Source: Gymnopilus junonius (lineage: Eukaryota; Basidiomycota; Agaricomycetes; Agaricales; Galerinaceae). Taken from it: a DNA stretch of 64,000 bases. Positions 35,399-46,230 of this stretch are shown here, piece after piece. The stretch is taken from contig JADNYJ010000036.1 of NCBI GenBank assembly GCA_015501075.1, forward strand, positions 220,690 through 284,689, given 5' to 3'. How positions within the stretch are numbered: position 1 is the first letter of the stretch; each line of letters starts with the position of its first letter. The position numbers and the translations under genes were made by a program. The notes below the pieces were generated by a model. The model worked only from the letters and a program-made list of their open reading frames with translations. It searched no databases and had not been told where the DNA came from.

Positions 35399-36686
35399 GT
35401 CTCTCGCAATATGTGAAACTTTCTGTTACTACTTTGGACAATGCTTGGACTTCAAAGACTGTACATGCCCTTATCGCTCCTGGCCTTTGCATGCCAATTA
35501 TTCTTGGACTTCCTTTCTTATCACACAACAAACTTGTCATTGATGCCGATGCCCGCACTTGTATTGATAAAACTTCTGGCTATGATTTACTTAATCCGCC
35601 TGTTATTGTACCACCACCTCCTCCAAGAATGAAATCTGTTGATCAGATAAAATTTTCTAAGTCCATCAAAAAGCGTGTACTGGCTGAAATTTTGGAAGTC
35701 AGAAAGAAGTGCATTGCTGACAGAAAATTGACGTTCGAAGATGTAAAGCCATTTAACATTGTTAGTGCAGTTCAAGATGCCATTGAGAAGCTTTCCGCAA
35801 TTGAGAAGTTACAAAAGCTTGGTGATAAAGTAAAGAAAGACTTCAGAGAAATTTTTGAACCAATTCTGCACATTGATTAATTACCTACCGATTACCTCAC
35901 CCATATTAAACTGAAAGACGCTGAGGCTCGAATCACAAATAAAACATATGCATGCCCTAGAAAATATAGGGAGGACTTTCAGACCTTGATTGGTCAACAT
36001 CTTGATGCTGGTTGAATATGTTTGTCCTCTTCTGCTCATGCATCTCCATGCTTCATTATTCCAAAGGCAGATCCAAAAGTCCTGCCTCACTGGGTAAATG
36101 ACTACTGACAATTAAACACCAACACAATAATTGATAATCATCCCCTACCATGTGTAGATGATGTTCTAAATGACTGTGTGAAGGGTAAAATCTGGTCTAC
36201 TATTGATATGACAAATTCTTTCTTTCAAACCCACATGCACCCCAATGATGTCCATCTCACGGCCGTCAACACTCCTTTTGGTTTGTACGAATGGCTCGTA
36301 ATGCCCATGGGATTGCGGAATGCTCCTGCAATCCACCAGAGGTGTGTAACTGCTGCTCTCCAGCACCTGATTGGGAAAACGTGCTACATATACCTTGACA
36401 ACATTGTGATCTGGTCTGATGATCCCATTCAGCATGAAAAGGATGTCCGTGCTGTCATGGCTGCTCTTTGTGATGCTCGCTTGTATGTGAATGAGAAGAA
36501 GATGAAGCTTTTTCAGACTGAAATCAACTTCTTAGGCCACCAGATTTCCACAAAGGGTATTGAAGCTGACAATGGGAAAGTCAAAATGATTTTGGCTTGG
36601 CCATGTCCTGAAAGTGCAACTCAAGTTCATTCATTTATAGGACTTGTACACTACCTCTCTGCCTTCCTTCCTCGCCTCACTGTGCA
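35395..36686 (+). pseudogene. Gypsy A protease-RT region
   Basis: Continues the protease (ALIAPGLCMPIILGLPFL) and then reverse transcriptase: IWSTIDMTNSFFQTHMHPND, PFGLYEWLVMPMGLRNAPA, and the catalytic box CYIYLDNIVIW, where the second aspartate of the usual Y-x-D-D is Asn. Stops occur at 35878, 36013 and near 36104-36109. The frame is interrupted at 36686 by the Copia 5' LTR. Confidence 0.82.
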
Positions 36687-37119
36687 TGTTGACATGATAA
36701 GTGTCCATGTGACTACATCACATGACTCACATGACACGTGTGATCAGATGCATCTATACACAACTAGATCCAGTGATGACAGAGTATCACAGTCATCTTA
36801 TATGACTAAAAACATGTGATCACTTAGTGAGCATATTACTCATCTTATGAGTAGATATTAGTAATTACATAGTAATTAGCTGAGTAATTGCCTTATGCAT
36901 TACTCATACATAGTTAGTCACTGCATGTCCTGTAGGTATATAAGGATGCTCTAAACAGCATCCTAATCCAAGTCATTTGCACTTCTAAGTAGTAGCCTAA
37001 GTAGTAACCTTAGCACTAGCCTCTCACAACCCAGGTAAGCCAGTAGCTACATCGATACTATGCAGAGCGCGTTGTGCATGCAGTGGTTTGCTGCTGTATG
37101 TACCACTTGCTGCTCAATA
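36687..37119 (+). repeat. Copia 5' LTR, 433 bp
   Basis: Begins tgttgacatgataag and ends ctgctcaata, so the usual 3' CA is replaced by TA. A TATA-like tatataagg lies at 36937-36945. The 3' LTR is the same apart from 11 substitutions and a 213-bp insertion with 3-bp duplication (433+213+3 = 649). Confidence 0.93.
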
Positions 37120-37131
37120 GGTTATGGGCCC
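37120..37131 (+). other. Copia primer binding site, anticodon-loop (half tRNA-iMet) type
   Basis: ggttatgggccc follows the 5' LTR directly. Its complement, gggcccataacc, equals the anticodon stem-loop of eukaryotic initiator tRNA-Met (CAT anticodon). Drosophila copia is known to prime from an internally cleaved tRNA-iMet at this place, and the same is inferred here. Confidence 0.75.
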
Positions 37132-37553
37132 CGATAGCAAAGCATGCTGTTTGCCATTGGCAGAACCTGCTTGACATTGAGTTCACCTTAGGGCAGAACC
37201 TGTCCAGCATTGTTCGCCATTGTGCAGAACCTGCTTAGCATCGGTCTGTAGCTTACTACTACCTGGGAAGATAGTTCACCGTTAGGCAGAACATCGACCA
37301 CAGCTGTTCATTGCTAGACAGAATGCTCTCCCACAATTGTTCACTACCATGCGCAACATTGTATAGGGCCTTGTCATGTGGGCCCAGACATCTGTCACTG
37401 TCTGGACAAATTGCCCTTAAGGGGTTAATTCTATGTCTGGTGCAGGTATTTTTAGCAGTGCTCTCCTTATTTAGCACGCTTCTTACACACCTGTCACTGA
37501 CACAACCCAGCCTTTTTCTTAACAGAAATCCAACCATCCAAACAACTCAAACA
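37132..37553. other. Copia leader sequence
   Basis: Untranslated leader between primer binding site and gag. It contains several imperfect repeats of a cagaacctg(c/t)t...cattg unit between 37160 and 37330. Confidence 0.6.
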
Positions 37554-39031
37554 ATGTCTTCTGTTAAAAACACCACTTCCATCTCCTTCACCGCCTCCGA
37601 CCTTCCTAAATTCAATGGTCGTCACTACCGCCAATGGGCATCAAAGATGGAAGCCGTCATCCTCCACATGGATGTTAAATCTGTCCTTGAAGGGACCCTT
37701 ACTGCTCCACTGGAGCAAGCAATTAGAGAACCTGCCTTTCCTTCTGGCACTCATGCCACTGACACCACTCCTGCCACCAGGCCTACCCAGGGTGATCTCA
37801 ACCTGTACAATGCCCGCTTCTCTCGCTGGTCTGCTGCTGAAGAGGTATACTGCCACAAATTGGAGAGCTACAACTCCAAGAATGCCAAGGCACTCGGCCT
37901 TTTGGCCATGTGCCTCAATACTGGTATTTGGGACCGGTTAAATCCCTGTCTGCAGCTGAAGCATGGGATTGGATCAAGACAAAGTACTCCAAGGAGATGT
38001 TCGTCGAGACCCTTGAGGACTTTAGGGTCCTTATGAATCTCAAGATCGATCTATCCAATCCCAACCCCTAGCTTGCCAAGTTCCAATTTCATTATGGGCA
38101 TCTCCTGCTCGTCAATGATCCAAATGCCTCAGGATCAACTGGTTCCACTGGCATGGTACCTGTGGTTTCTCAATCCATGGCGTGCCTAGTTCTACTCATG
38201 AATCTTCCACTTGCCATGAACGTCACATCACAAGAATCCGTTTATCAGCGGATGATGGAAGATTTCACCAGGCAAAACTCAGTTCCAAATATGAAACTGA
38301 AAGATCTCTTTGATAGCATTCGCACCACATGGGCTGCCCGATTTGGGCACCTTAAGCAGCATGAGCAACCCAAGCGTGGCACACTCTATGTGCCGAAGCA
38401 GCTCAACCCGCCTAAGGACAGCCAGCCCAGAAACCAACAGGCTAACAATGCGAATGTGCAGTGCAACACTGTGATCAAAGGGAAAGGTCCTGAACCACGC
38501 CACTCTGATCAGCAGAACACTGGTAACCCCAGCAGTTCACAGAAAAAAGAGTACCCTAAGAGGAAACCCCGCCGCTCTGGCTTCAAACTGAAGTCAGCAT
38601 GCTTTGTTGAGGACTCTGATGAAGAGCCATTTATGCTCACATCAACGGCGCATTTCCCGCCACTAGAGAAATCATGCCCAGTCCCCACTACTCACAATGT
38701 AGTTGAGATTAGTGGGAGAGGTACTATTACCTCTCACAAAGTCTGTGAAGGTGCCTGGAAGAACCCCACTTGGGGAATGGTGCCATACCCCTCTTTTAGG
38801 AAATTGCGGGACCTGATGTCTCAGATTGGGGTTACCCCAACTATTGCCACCTCGAGTAGATTCGAGGAAGTCACCCTTAATATGGGTGCAAGCAGGATTG
38901 CCGGGGATGTGGGAATGAGTAGCACTGTGCATATCCACAGTAGCACCACCACAGAGGATGTTGCATCAGGGTCGTCGATGACACCAAGATCTATAATGAT
39001 CTCTTTGGTCCTGAGCCCTATCGGGCACTGA
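37554..39031 (+). pseudogene. Copia gag
   Basis: Starts MSSVKNTTSISFTASDLPKF, with the Copia-type gag signature FNGRHYRQWASKMEAVI. Frame changes near 37938 (to VKSLSAAEAWDWIKTKYSKE) and a stop at 38069 interrupt it. It continues as a basic, nucleic-acid-binding-like region (EYPKRKPRRSGFKLK). No intact CCHC knuckle was found. Confidence 0.75.
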
Positions 39032-39275
39032 CCCCAGATCCTTCTCAAATGGCAGTCGATTCCGAACCACTTATGGTGGAAGACTGGAATCGAATGTATG
39101 GAGTAGTTTCACAAGGCGATCTCGCCTATGTGGATGATGATGAGGAGTATATCTCCTTTGGCAAAGAAGAGGTTCTGCCACCACCACCTGCCGGTGAGTC
39201 CCTTCATCTCGGATCGCACTATATTGGTGCAGATGGGAATGTCATCACTAAAACGGCTCAACAGAGCGGAACGAT

Positions 39276-41117
39276 ATGTACAAGATGATGCAGGATTCAG
39301 ACCCGATCTCCTATGAGGATGAGATCAAGCAGAATCATGGCGATTCAGTGCTCCTCCCTCATCCGGACTGGCAAGTACCCTCTTGTTCACATACTGACAA
39401 GATACTAACTGATCAACCCACAGGTATTAATATGCTGTATGGGGTAGATAGTAAATTACTTTTATTTACTATCTACAATATTTATCTTGATCATGTTGCC
39501 TCTTGTGAGCACTGTAAGGGAAAGGAACATCAGAAGACATTTGAGGAATGGCTTGTAGATTCCGGAGCATCCATGCATTTTTCTGGACAAATCTCCGACT
39601 TCTCAGAACTTACCAAATTTCCAAGCAATGAAAGACCAAAGGTCCAAACTGCTAATGGCATAGCCTTTGTCGATGGATTTGGTACTGTTTTTATTGAAAC
39701 AGAAGTTACTGACAAAGATAATACTGTGATGCATGAAACATTGCGACTTCATCCAGTATTCTACATGCCTGATGTGACTGTATGACTTCTGTCAATGGGT
39801 CAAATCCTCAGTGCAGGTAATATTGTATTAGGTGATTCACGATCACTTAATTTCATATCCAAAGAGAATAGCCGCACCATTTTAAATGTGTTGCCGAAGC
39901 ATTCTCATCATGACACTATGTTTTGGGTTAAGTCACAGATCATTTCTGGAAAGAACTTGATCGCGATGAAGTTGGTACATGCTGAAGATTACGATCTATG
40001 GCATAGATGACTCGGACACCCTTCCACTCAAGTGTTTGAGAAGTTTAAGGCTAATTCCGAAAACTTCCTATCTATTAAAGTCCCGAAGGATGCTGGTATA
40101 TGCAAAGGTTGCACAAAAGGAAAGATGCATTCATGCTCTTTCCCAGACAATGTCAAACATGCAACCAGACCATTCCAGCAGATCCATTCAGACCTTAAGG
40201 AGTATCCGGTGATTTCATATCACTGGTACAAATATTTCATTTCCTTTATTGATGATCACACATCAAATACTTGGGTCATGCTCCTCAAATGCAAGAGTGA
40301 TGTGAAAGACGCCACCAGGCAATTTTTAGCCATGGTCAAAACCAAGTATAATGCCAAAGTCGAAGAATGGATGAGCAACAATGGCAGTGAATACATCGAT
40401 AAGGAATACTTAGAAATCCTTAAGGATCTTGGGATCGAGATCCAAAGAAGTGTACCTCATCAGCCCCAAATGAATGGTCAAGCTGAACACTTCAATCGGA
40501 CTTTAGATGAGAAAGCTGAGTTTATGCGCCTATTAGCCTGTCTCCCTGACAGCTGGTGGGAGTTTTGCATCATACATGCAGTCTATTTATACAATAGAAC
40601 TCCCGTGCGTCGACTTGACTGGAAATCTCCATTTGAATTAATCAATGGAGAAAAGCCTGATTTGTCACACCTATGGGTACTAGGATGTGGGGCATATGTG
40701 TTCCTTCCAAAGGATACATGGGCAAATAAACTTTCACCCAAATCCGAGTTGATGATATTCCTCAGATATCGTGGACATGCTTCTAATATGATGTTCATGC
40801 GAAGCCCCAACAATGTTCTATTCATAGCTGCCATGGCGCTTTTTGATGAACATTTGTTTCCTAAATGCCAAAAGGCTAAAGTACCACTGCTTACCCAAAT
40901 ACGTAAGTGCACCTCCCCGGAGGAACCTGTTTTGGAAGTGGAGGACAGTGATTCTCATGATGGTGATGAACCGTCCTATAGACCACCCCCAAATAATCCG
41001 TCAAGTGAGACTGAGGTACCTCATGATGACGAGCCACCCAGGACTCCACCTCCTGAGTCACCAGCAGATACTTGTCCAAGTATGCCTTCTACTCCTAGGC
41101 AAGGACCGAGAGACTAG
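39276..41117 (+). pseudogene. Copia protease and integrase
   Basis: Protease motif WLVDSGASMHFSG (39550-39590). Integrase begins with the HHCC-like DLWHR/LGHPSTQVF ... CKGCTKGK region, then the catalytic triad region: HSDLKEY (first Asp), WMSNNGSEYIDKEY (second Asp position reads Asn), and PQMNGQAEHFNRTLDEK (Glu kept). TGA stops at 39783 and 40008 sit where paralogs have Arg-type codons. The C-terminal part shows the GKKP-like INGEKPDLSHLWVLGCGAYV. Confidence 0.85.
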
Positions 41118-42557
41118 TAAAGATCTTAGATGGCTACCTGCCAATCAACAACAGGAATGGCATGAGGCTCAATTCGAAGAATTAGAGGCCCTTCGTAAAC
41201 GAAAAGTTTATGAGCTTGCTGACCTACCTCCAGGCTGAAAGGCCATCAAAAATTGTTGGGTTTTTGATATTAAGTCCGATGGACGTAAAAAAGCCCATCT
41301 AGTTGCCAAGGGATTTTCCCAAATAGAAGGCCTAGACTATGATGAGATCTTCTCACCGGTTGTCCAGTTCGAGTCAGTCCGAACAATCTTAGCCTTAGCA
41401 ATGCTTGAGAAATAGCGCATAGAGTCCCTTGACGTCAAATCAGCTTTTCTATATGGGAAACTTGATGAGGAGATATATATGGAACAGCCTGATGGCTTTA
41501 CCATAAAGGGACAAGAGAAGAAAGTACTCCGCCTGCTTAAAGCTATCTATGGGCTAAAACAAGCCACACATGCATGGTGGTCTGAACTTGATCACTCCCT
41601 TAAAGAGCTCAGTTTCACACGCCTATATGCTGATGCTGGCATATTTGTCACAAGACATAGTGATGGGACCCTTGTCATTATGTTGGCATATGTTGATGAC
41701 ATTATTGTCACAGGTCCTAACACCGAGTTAGTCCAACAAAAGAAGCAGTTATTTATGACTGCATGGGAATGTTGAGACCTAGGTGTATGTCAGGAGTTTC
41801 TCTGCATGAGAATCAGGTACATAAAAGGCAAGACCTACATCGATCAAATGCCATACCTTAATAAGATTCTTACATGCTTCGGGATGATGAATGCGAAAGC
41901 GGCACAGACTCCATTACCTACTGGGTATAAGCCAGAACCCTTTACAGGCATGAGTTTGGCTTCACTTCAGTCAGAGTATCAATCGGTGATCGGTTCCCTG
42001 CTATATTTAATGCTAGGAACATGACCCGATATAGCCTTTGCTGTAACACAGATGGCTAAGTTTGCTGCAAACCCATCTGATGAACATCTGAACTGTGCTA
42101 AATATATCATGCATTACCTTGTTGGTACATGCAACTATGCACTTGTGTTCAATGGAAACAGCGACAAAGGCTTGTATGCCTACTGTGATGCCTCATACAG
42201 TGATGATAAATGTCATCCACAATGGCAGAATACATGGCACTCTCTGACTGTGCACGTGATTGTGCATGGTTCAAGATTCTATTTGAAGAACTCGGGATGT
42301 CAATCCCATACATTCCCTTATATGGAGATAGTCATGGAGCTATTTTTAACTCGCAAAATCCCATCACCCAAAAAGGGATAAAGCACATTGAAATACGCTA
42401 CCACTATATCCGGGAACAAATAGAACTTGGGAACATCAAAATAGAGCACGTCCCTATGGACAAAAATGTTGCCGATATGTTCACCAAGAATCTAGGCCCT
42501 ACCCTGTTCCTTAAACATAGACAGGCTCTAGGCATAGAGTTCTATCCCTTAGAATAG
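41118..42557 (+). pseudogene. Copia reverse transcriptase and RNase H
   Basis: RT shows KAHLVAKGFSQIEGLDYDEI, SLDVKSAFLYGKLDEEIYM, LLKAIYGLKQATHAWW and the catalytic MLAYVDDIIVTG (intact Y-V-D-D). RNase H shows GLYAYCDASYSDD and STMAEYMALSDCARDCAWF, then KHIEIRYHYIREQI and DMFTKNLGPTLF. Stops at 41236, 41414, 41773 and 42021 and a frame change near 42215 make it non-functional as read. Confidence 0.88.
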
Positions 42558-42618
42558 AATACTGACACATCATGTCAGAACAAGTATGTGCGCTAACGCG
42601 GCACTACTTGAGGGGGAG

Positions 42619-43267
42619 TGTTGACATGATAAGTGTCCATGTGACTACATCACATGACTCACATGACACGCGTGATCAGACACGTCTATATGCAACTAGA
42701 TCCAGTGATGACAGAGTATCACAGTCATCTTATATGACTAAAAACATGTGATCACTTAGTGAGCATATTACTCATCTTCACTGCTGGCACTGAGTAGTGT
42801 TTCTTGAGGAAACAGTACCTAGGAAACACGTTATATGACTTTTTTTCCACTGTTTTCTTGAGAAACACTGGTTGGCCATACCAAATTAGGCAAGGCTGAA
42901 TGCTGGTTTCTTGAGAAACACCTAAAAGAAATCAGGTGACATGTTTCTTTCATGCTGTTTCCCAAAGAAACAGAGGTTGGTGCCAGCAGTGCTTATGAGT
43001 AGATATTAGTAATTACATAGTAATTAGCTGAGTAATTGCCTTATGCATTACTCATATGTAGTTAGTCACTGCATGTCCTGTAGGTATATAAGGATGCTCT
43101 AAACAGCATCCTAATCCAAGTCATTTGCACTTCTAAGTAGTAGCCTAAGTAGTCACCTTAGCACTAGCCTCTCACAACCCAGGTAAGCCAGTAGCTACAT
43201 CGATACTATGCAGAGCACGTTGTGCATGCAGTGGTTTGCCGCTGTATGTACCACTTGCTGCTCAATA
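42619..43267 (+). repeat. Copia 3' LTR carrying a MITE, 649 bp
   Basis: Same start and end as the 5' LTR. The MITE at 42779-42991 with its ctt duplication accounts exactly for the length difference. Confidence 0.93.
42779..42991. mobile_element. 213-bp CACTA-like MITE inside the Copia 3' LTR
   Basis: Ends are an exact 12-bp inverted repeat cactgctggcac / gtgccagcagtg. The 3-bp ctt at 42776-42778 recurs at 42992-42994 and is single in the 5' LTR, proving insertion. Subterminal copies of a tttcttgagaaac-like motif occur several times in both orientations. CACTG ends, 3-bp duplication and subterminal repeats fit the CACTA/EnSpm superfamily; PIF-Harbinger also makes 3-bp duplications but prefers TWA targets. 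Confidence 0.9.
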
Positions 43268-43272
43268 GTGCA

Positions 43273-44160
43273 CACAGGTGCCCTTTCAGACTTGATCACA
43301 AAAGATGCTGACCATAATTTTCCACCTTGGACTGAGGAACATCAGGCTGCCTTCAATGGCATTAAATCTCTTGTGGTTGGTAGGGACTGTCTGATGACAA
43401 TCAATTTGTCATTGCTGCCCAACTACAAGATTTATGTCACTATGGATGCCAGTGATAAAGGAAGCAGTGCTGTCCTTTCTTTTGGAAAGACTTGGGAGTC
43501 CACACAGCCTGTTGCCTTCGAATCGAGGACATTCAAAGGTGCAGAACTGAACTATCCTGTTCATGAAAAGGAGATGCTGGCAATAATTAGAGCTCTTGCA
43601 AAATGGTGCATTGATCTTTTGGGAGTACCATTTGTGGTGTACACAGACCACAAAACCTTGGAGAACTTTGACATACAGTGGGACCTATCATGTAGACAGG
43701 CTCGATGGATGGAATTCATGAGCCAGTATGATGCAAAGATTGTTTATGTCAGGGGAGAAGATAATACCATCACTGATGCACTCTCCTGGCTCCCCGCTGA
43801 CAAGCATTCTTCAAGCACAGAGGCTGAATTGGCTGCTAAGCATCCTTATAATTTTTGTCCCTCAGGGGACATTGACCATTTCATTTGTTCCATCCTGTGT
43901 GTTGAGGATGCACCTGCTCTGAATGTTGCATGTTTCCTGGCTGACCTGCAGGGAACACAAGATTTGCAAGTAGTTGATGAGGTGTGTGCTACTTTCTCAA
44001 TTACCACTGATGAAATGCTTCTAGATCAAATCAAAATGGGATATGTGAACAACAAGTGGGTACAGGAGACCTTGGTATGAGCAAAAAGTGGAATGCCTGG
44101 CATCAAGTATATCAATGGTCTGTGGTACATTGGTGATTGGCTGGTGATTCCACATACAGG
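43273..44160 (+). pseudogene. Gypsy A RNase H region after the Copia insertion
   Basis: Begins GALSDLITKDADHNFPPW and shows gypsy RNase H: YVTMDASDKGSSAVLSF, PVAFESRTFKGAELNYP, YTDHKTLENFDI and VRGEDNTITDALSWLP. A tether to the integrase zinc domain follows, with a stop at 44078. Ends at the LTR of element B. Confidence 0.87.
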
Positions 44161-44161
44161 A

Positions 44162-44618
44162 TGTTACGATGTTGATGATAGATCCTAATCTGATAAGATA
44201 AGGACTAGCGTAGTAGTCATAGAGTTCATTCGATGAAGTCCATTAAGGTATTGTCTTCAACTGAAGATTGCCTTAATGGTTCAAGTTCACTCTGGCTGAT
44301 ACAAGAGAGTAGATTCTCAAGAACAAGCTAAGGAGTACAGTAGGCTAGCTACGGTTTATATACTATTTGAGTTTGATAATAATATAGTCAAAACGATAAT
44401 GAAACAGGGGAATCGGAAAGGGGTGATCATCATCAGGGCAGTACAAGGGATGATGATCAAAAGGAAAGATTGTCTGCATACATGTAAGAAAGTGAATGAT
44501 CATCTTGCAAGCAAAGATGATCATGAAGAAACTATAAATAGTAAATCATTCAACAAATGATAATGAGAAAAGAAAAGGAGGATGCAATAAGATAAGGAAA
44601 GAAACGGGGATCATAACA
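44162..44618 (-). repeat. Gypsy B 3' LTR, about 457 bp
   Basis: In element orientation it begins tgttatgatcccc and ends catcgtaaca, a TG..CA LTR. The purine tract agtaggggggtaa lies just upstream in element sense (44619-44631). No second LTR is present for comparison, so the borders rest on these signals. Confidence 0.75.
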
Positions 44619-44631
44619 TTACCCCCCTACT

Positions 44632-45399
44632 AAGAATTGAAGCCCCTGGCTTCAATAATGAGGCTCACCGCTCATGTTGTTTTCTGCCTCCTTGCCTTGC
44701 CAAGAGTCATGTGCTGCATCGTACCAATTGTTCGGCATGTTGTCAATGTCATCGACGTGTGCCAGTTGTTCTTCTGTGAATTCATAGGCATAGCCTACAA
44801 ACTCCCTGTCACTGTGTTGGATCAGTCATCAACTACAGTCGATCGAGTTGTGACCTGGATGATACTGGTGGCAGTGGTGGCAGTGGTAGCTGCGGCAGTC
44901 TGCCTGCCAGTGGTCTGTGCTGCTGCAAACAAAGCAGTGTCATCATGGGCTCGGTCGGGGGTTCGTCGGGGTACGGGTGGGTCAGAAGGGGGTCTGGGGT
45001 CAAGCCGGTAGTGTAGTATGAACAGTGTAGGTAGGAGGTCAGTCATGGGCAGCGTTCTGGGCAGAGGTCATCTGCATGGTGGCAAGGGGGCGTCTGTGGG
45101 GGTTTGTGATGGGCAGCATGGTTGGGGGTGGTGCAGGGGAGCATGTCAGAACGGGTCTTGGGGAATGGTCATCGATGGAGGTGGTGTTGACGAATCATTC
45201 ATCATGAGGAGGAATGGGCAGGTGGCTCTGTGGGGCGGTGTCATAAATGGAGGGGGAGCGGTAGGGTTCTTCTTCAGATCTAATGGCCAACATGGCGGCA
45301 GGAGGGCATTCTCCCCTTCATCTGCTGCTGACGAGGAGGGGGTTGATGGCTCTTTCAAGCTGGAAATGCATAAGGGTCTCGAACAACTGTAGGGACTTT
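44632..45399. other. Gypsy B 3' region before the LTR
   Basis: Low-complexity sequence giving proline-rich frames on the minus strand (for example SMTIPQDPF and PPFMTPPHRATC). Probably the decayed tail of the extra ORF or untranslated sequence. Confidence 0.45.
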
Positions 45400-46230
45400 G
45401 TTCAAGATGCCTTAATTATTTCTTGGTGGCGTGCAGTTTGGTCAGTTTCATGCTTGAATTGGTGAAGAGTATCCCTGAGGAAGGGATCAGATTGTAGGAC
45501 TTTGAGGGCAGTAGAGTAGCGGTGGGGGTGACTAAGGAACTGGACAAGTTCCTTATGTGTCAACTGTTGAAAGTCGACAAAATCTAGTAAATTGAGGAAG
45601 TCCTCAATAGAGCAGATGGGAGCATGTACCGTAGGGATGTGAGGGGGATATGCAGTGTAGGGGTGTCATTCAGGTCGGGTGAGTCAGAAGAGGAGTCCAT
45701 CTGAGAGAGATGGACTTTGGTTCTAGTATGAGAAGAGGAAGGGGTGGGGGTCGATTCGAGTGAGGGTGCATTTGCCTGGGCCAGGTGAGTGTGTATCTCG
45801 GAGGGAGACAAGTTAGAAGTGGAGGCAGCAGCACGGGTTTGAGTGGAAAAATGAGGCATGTTGTAGAAGACGATAGGGGAACTGAAGAAGTGAGGGAAAA
45901 CTGGTTCACCTGTTTTATAGATTTTCCAAGTATTCCTCGAAGTTTCTTAATCAGGCATCTTGATGCCTTCTCCTTAGTGGGTGTGATGGTTTCAGTCTCC
46001 CATCTAGAGGTTTCTCTGTCGATCATCTGGGTAGTAATTATAGCCTTTCTTTTGTATTTGTTATCCCAGGGCATTTTTTTGGGTAGGGGAGCTGGTGGTT
46101 CATGGGCAAACTTCCATTCCCAGTATGTGATTTTCATTTCCTCGGGGGTTGGTGGAGGTTTCGGGAAGGTGAATAGGTCAATCATGAAGGTATTGTCGTG
46201 GTAGTGTGGGGATGCAGTGTTCAAGTTCAT
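45400..46230 (-). pseudogene. Gypsy B extra ORF(s) in env position
   Basis: Between the chromodomain and the 3' LTR, on the sense strand, two joined segments are seen. The first (46230-45900) reads MNLNTASPHYHDNTFMIDL and TPEEMKITYWEWKFAHEPP. The second, in another frame (45859-45410), reads MPHFSTQTRAAASTSNLSP, then SIEDFLNLLDFVDFQQLTHK and QSDPFLRDTLHQFKHETD. No transmembrane segment or known domain is visible, so it is not a classical envelope. It could be a displaced gag-like or accessory protein. Broken by frame changes. Confidence 0.55.

Larger units (their letters stand above)
36687..43267 (+). mobile_element. Complete Copia retrotransposon with target duplication GTGCA
   Basis: LTRs at 36687-37119 and 42619-43267 flank gag, protease, integrase, RT and RNase H in Copia order. 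The 5-bp gtgca lies at 36682-36686 and again at 43268-43272. A polypurine agggggag ends at 42618. The two LTRs differ at about 11 of 433 aligned positions, ten of them transitions. Coding frames are broken by stops that mostly look like CGA to TGA changes. The element interrupts gypsy A. Confidence 0.93.
32930..44161 (+). mobile_element. Ty3/gypsy retrotransposon A, split by Copia, 3' end lost
   Basis: Gag, protease, RT and RNase H run left to right. The presumed 5' LTR begins about 32930 (tgtaatcctgg) and holds a TATA-like actatataagg near 32974; its end cannot be fixed because the 3' LTR is missing. The Copia element occupies 36687-43267. Joining the flanks across one 5-bp GTGCA copy restores RLTVHTGALSDL exactly, showing clean insertion. 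At 44161 the integrase zinc-region sequence (LWYIGDWLVIPHTG) stops where the LTR of element B begins. Many stops and frame changes show A is dead. Confidence 0.85.

Noticed and set aside
45018..45392. Plus-strand frame in gypsy B as a counterpart of the antisense zinc-cluster gene
   Set aside because: It has no cysteine cluster or coiled coil; glycine/valine-rich low-complexity sequence.
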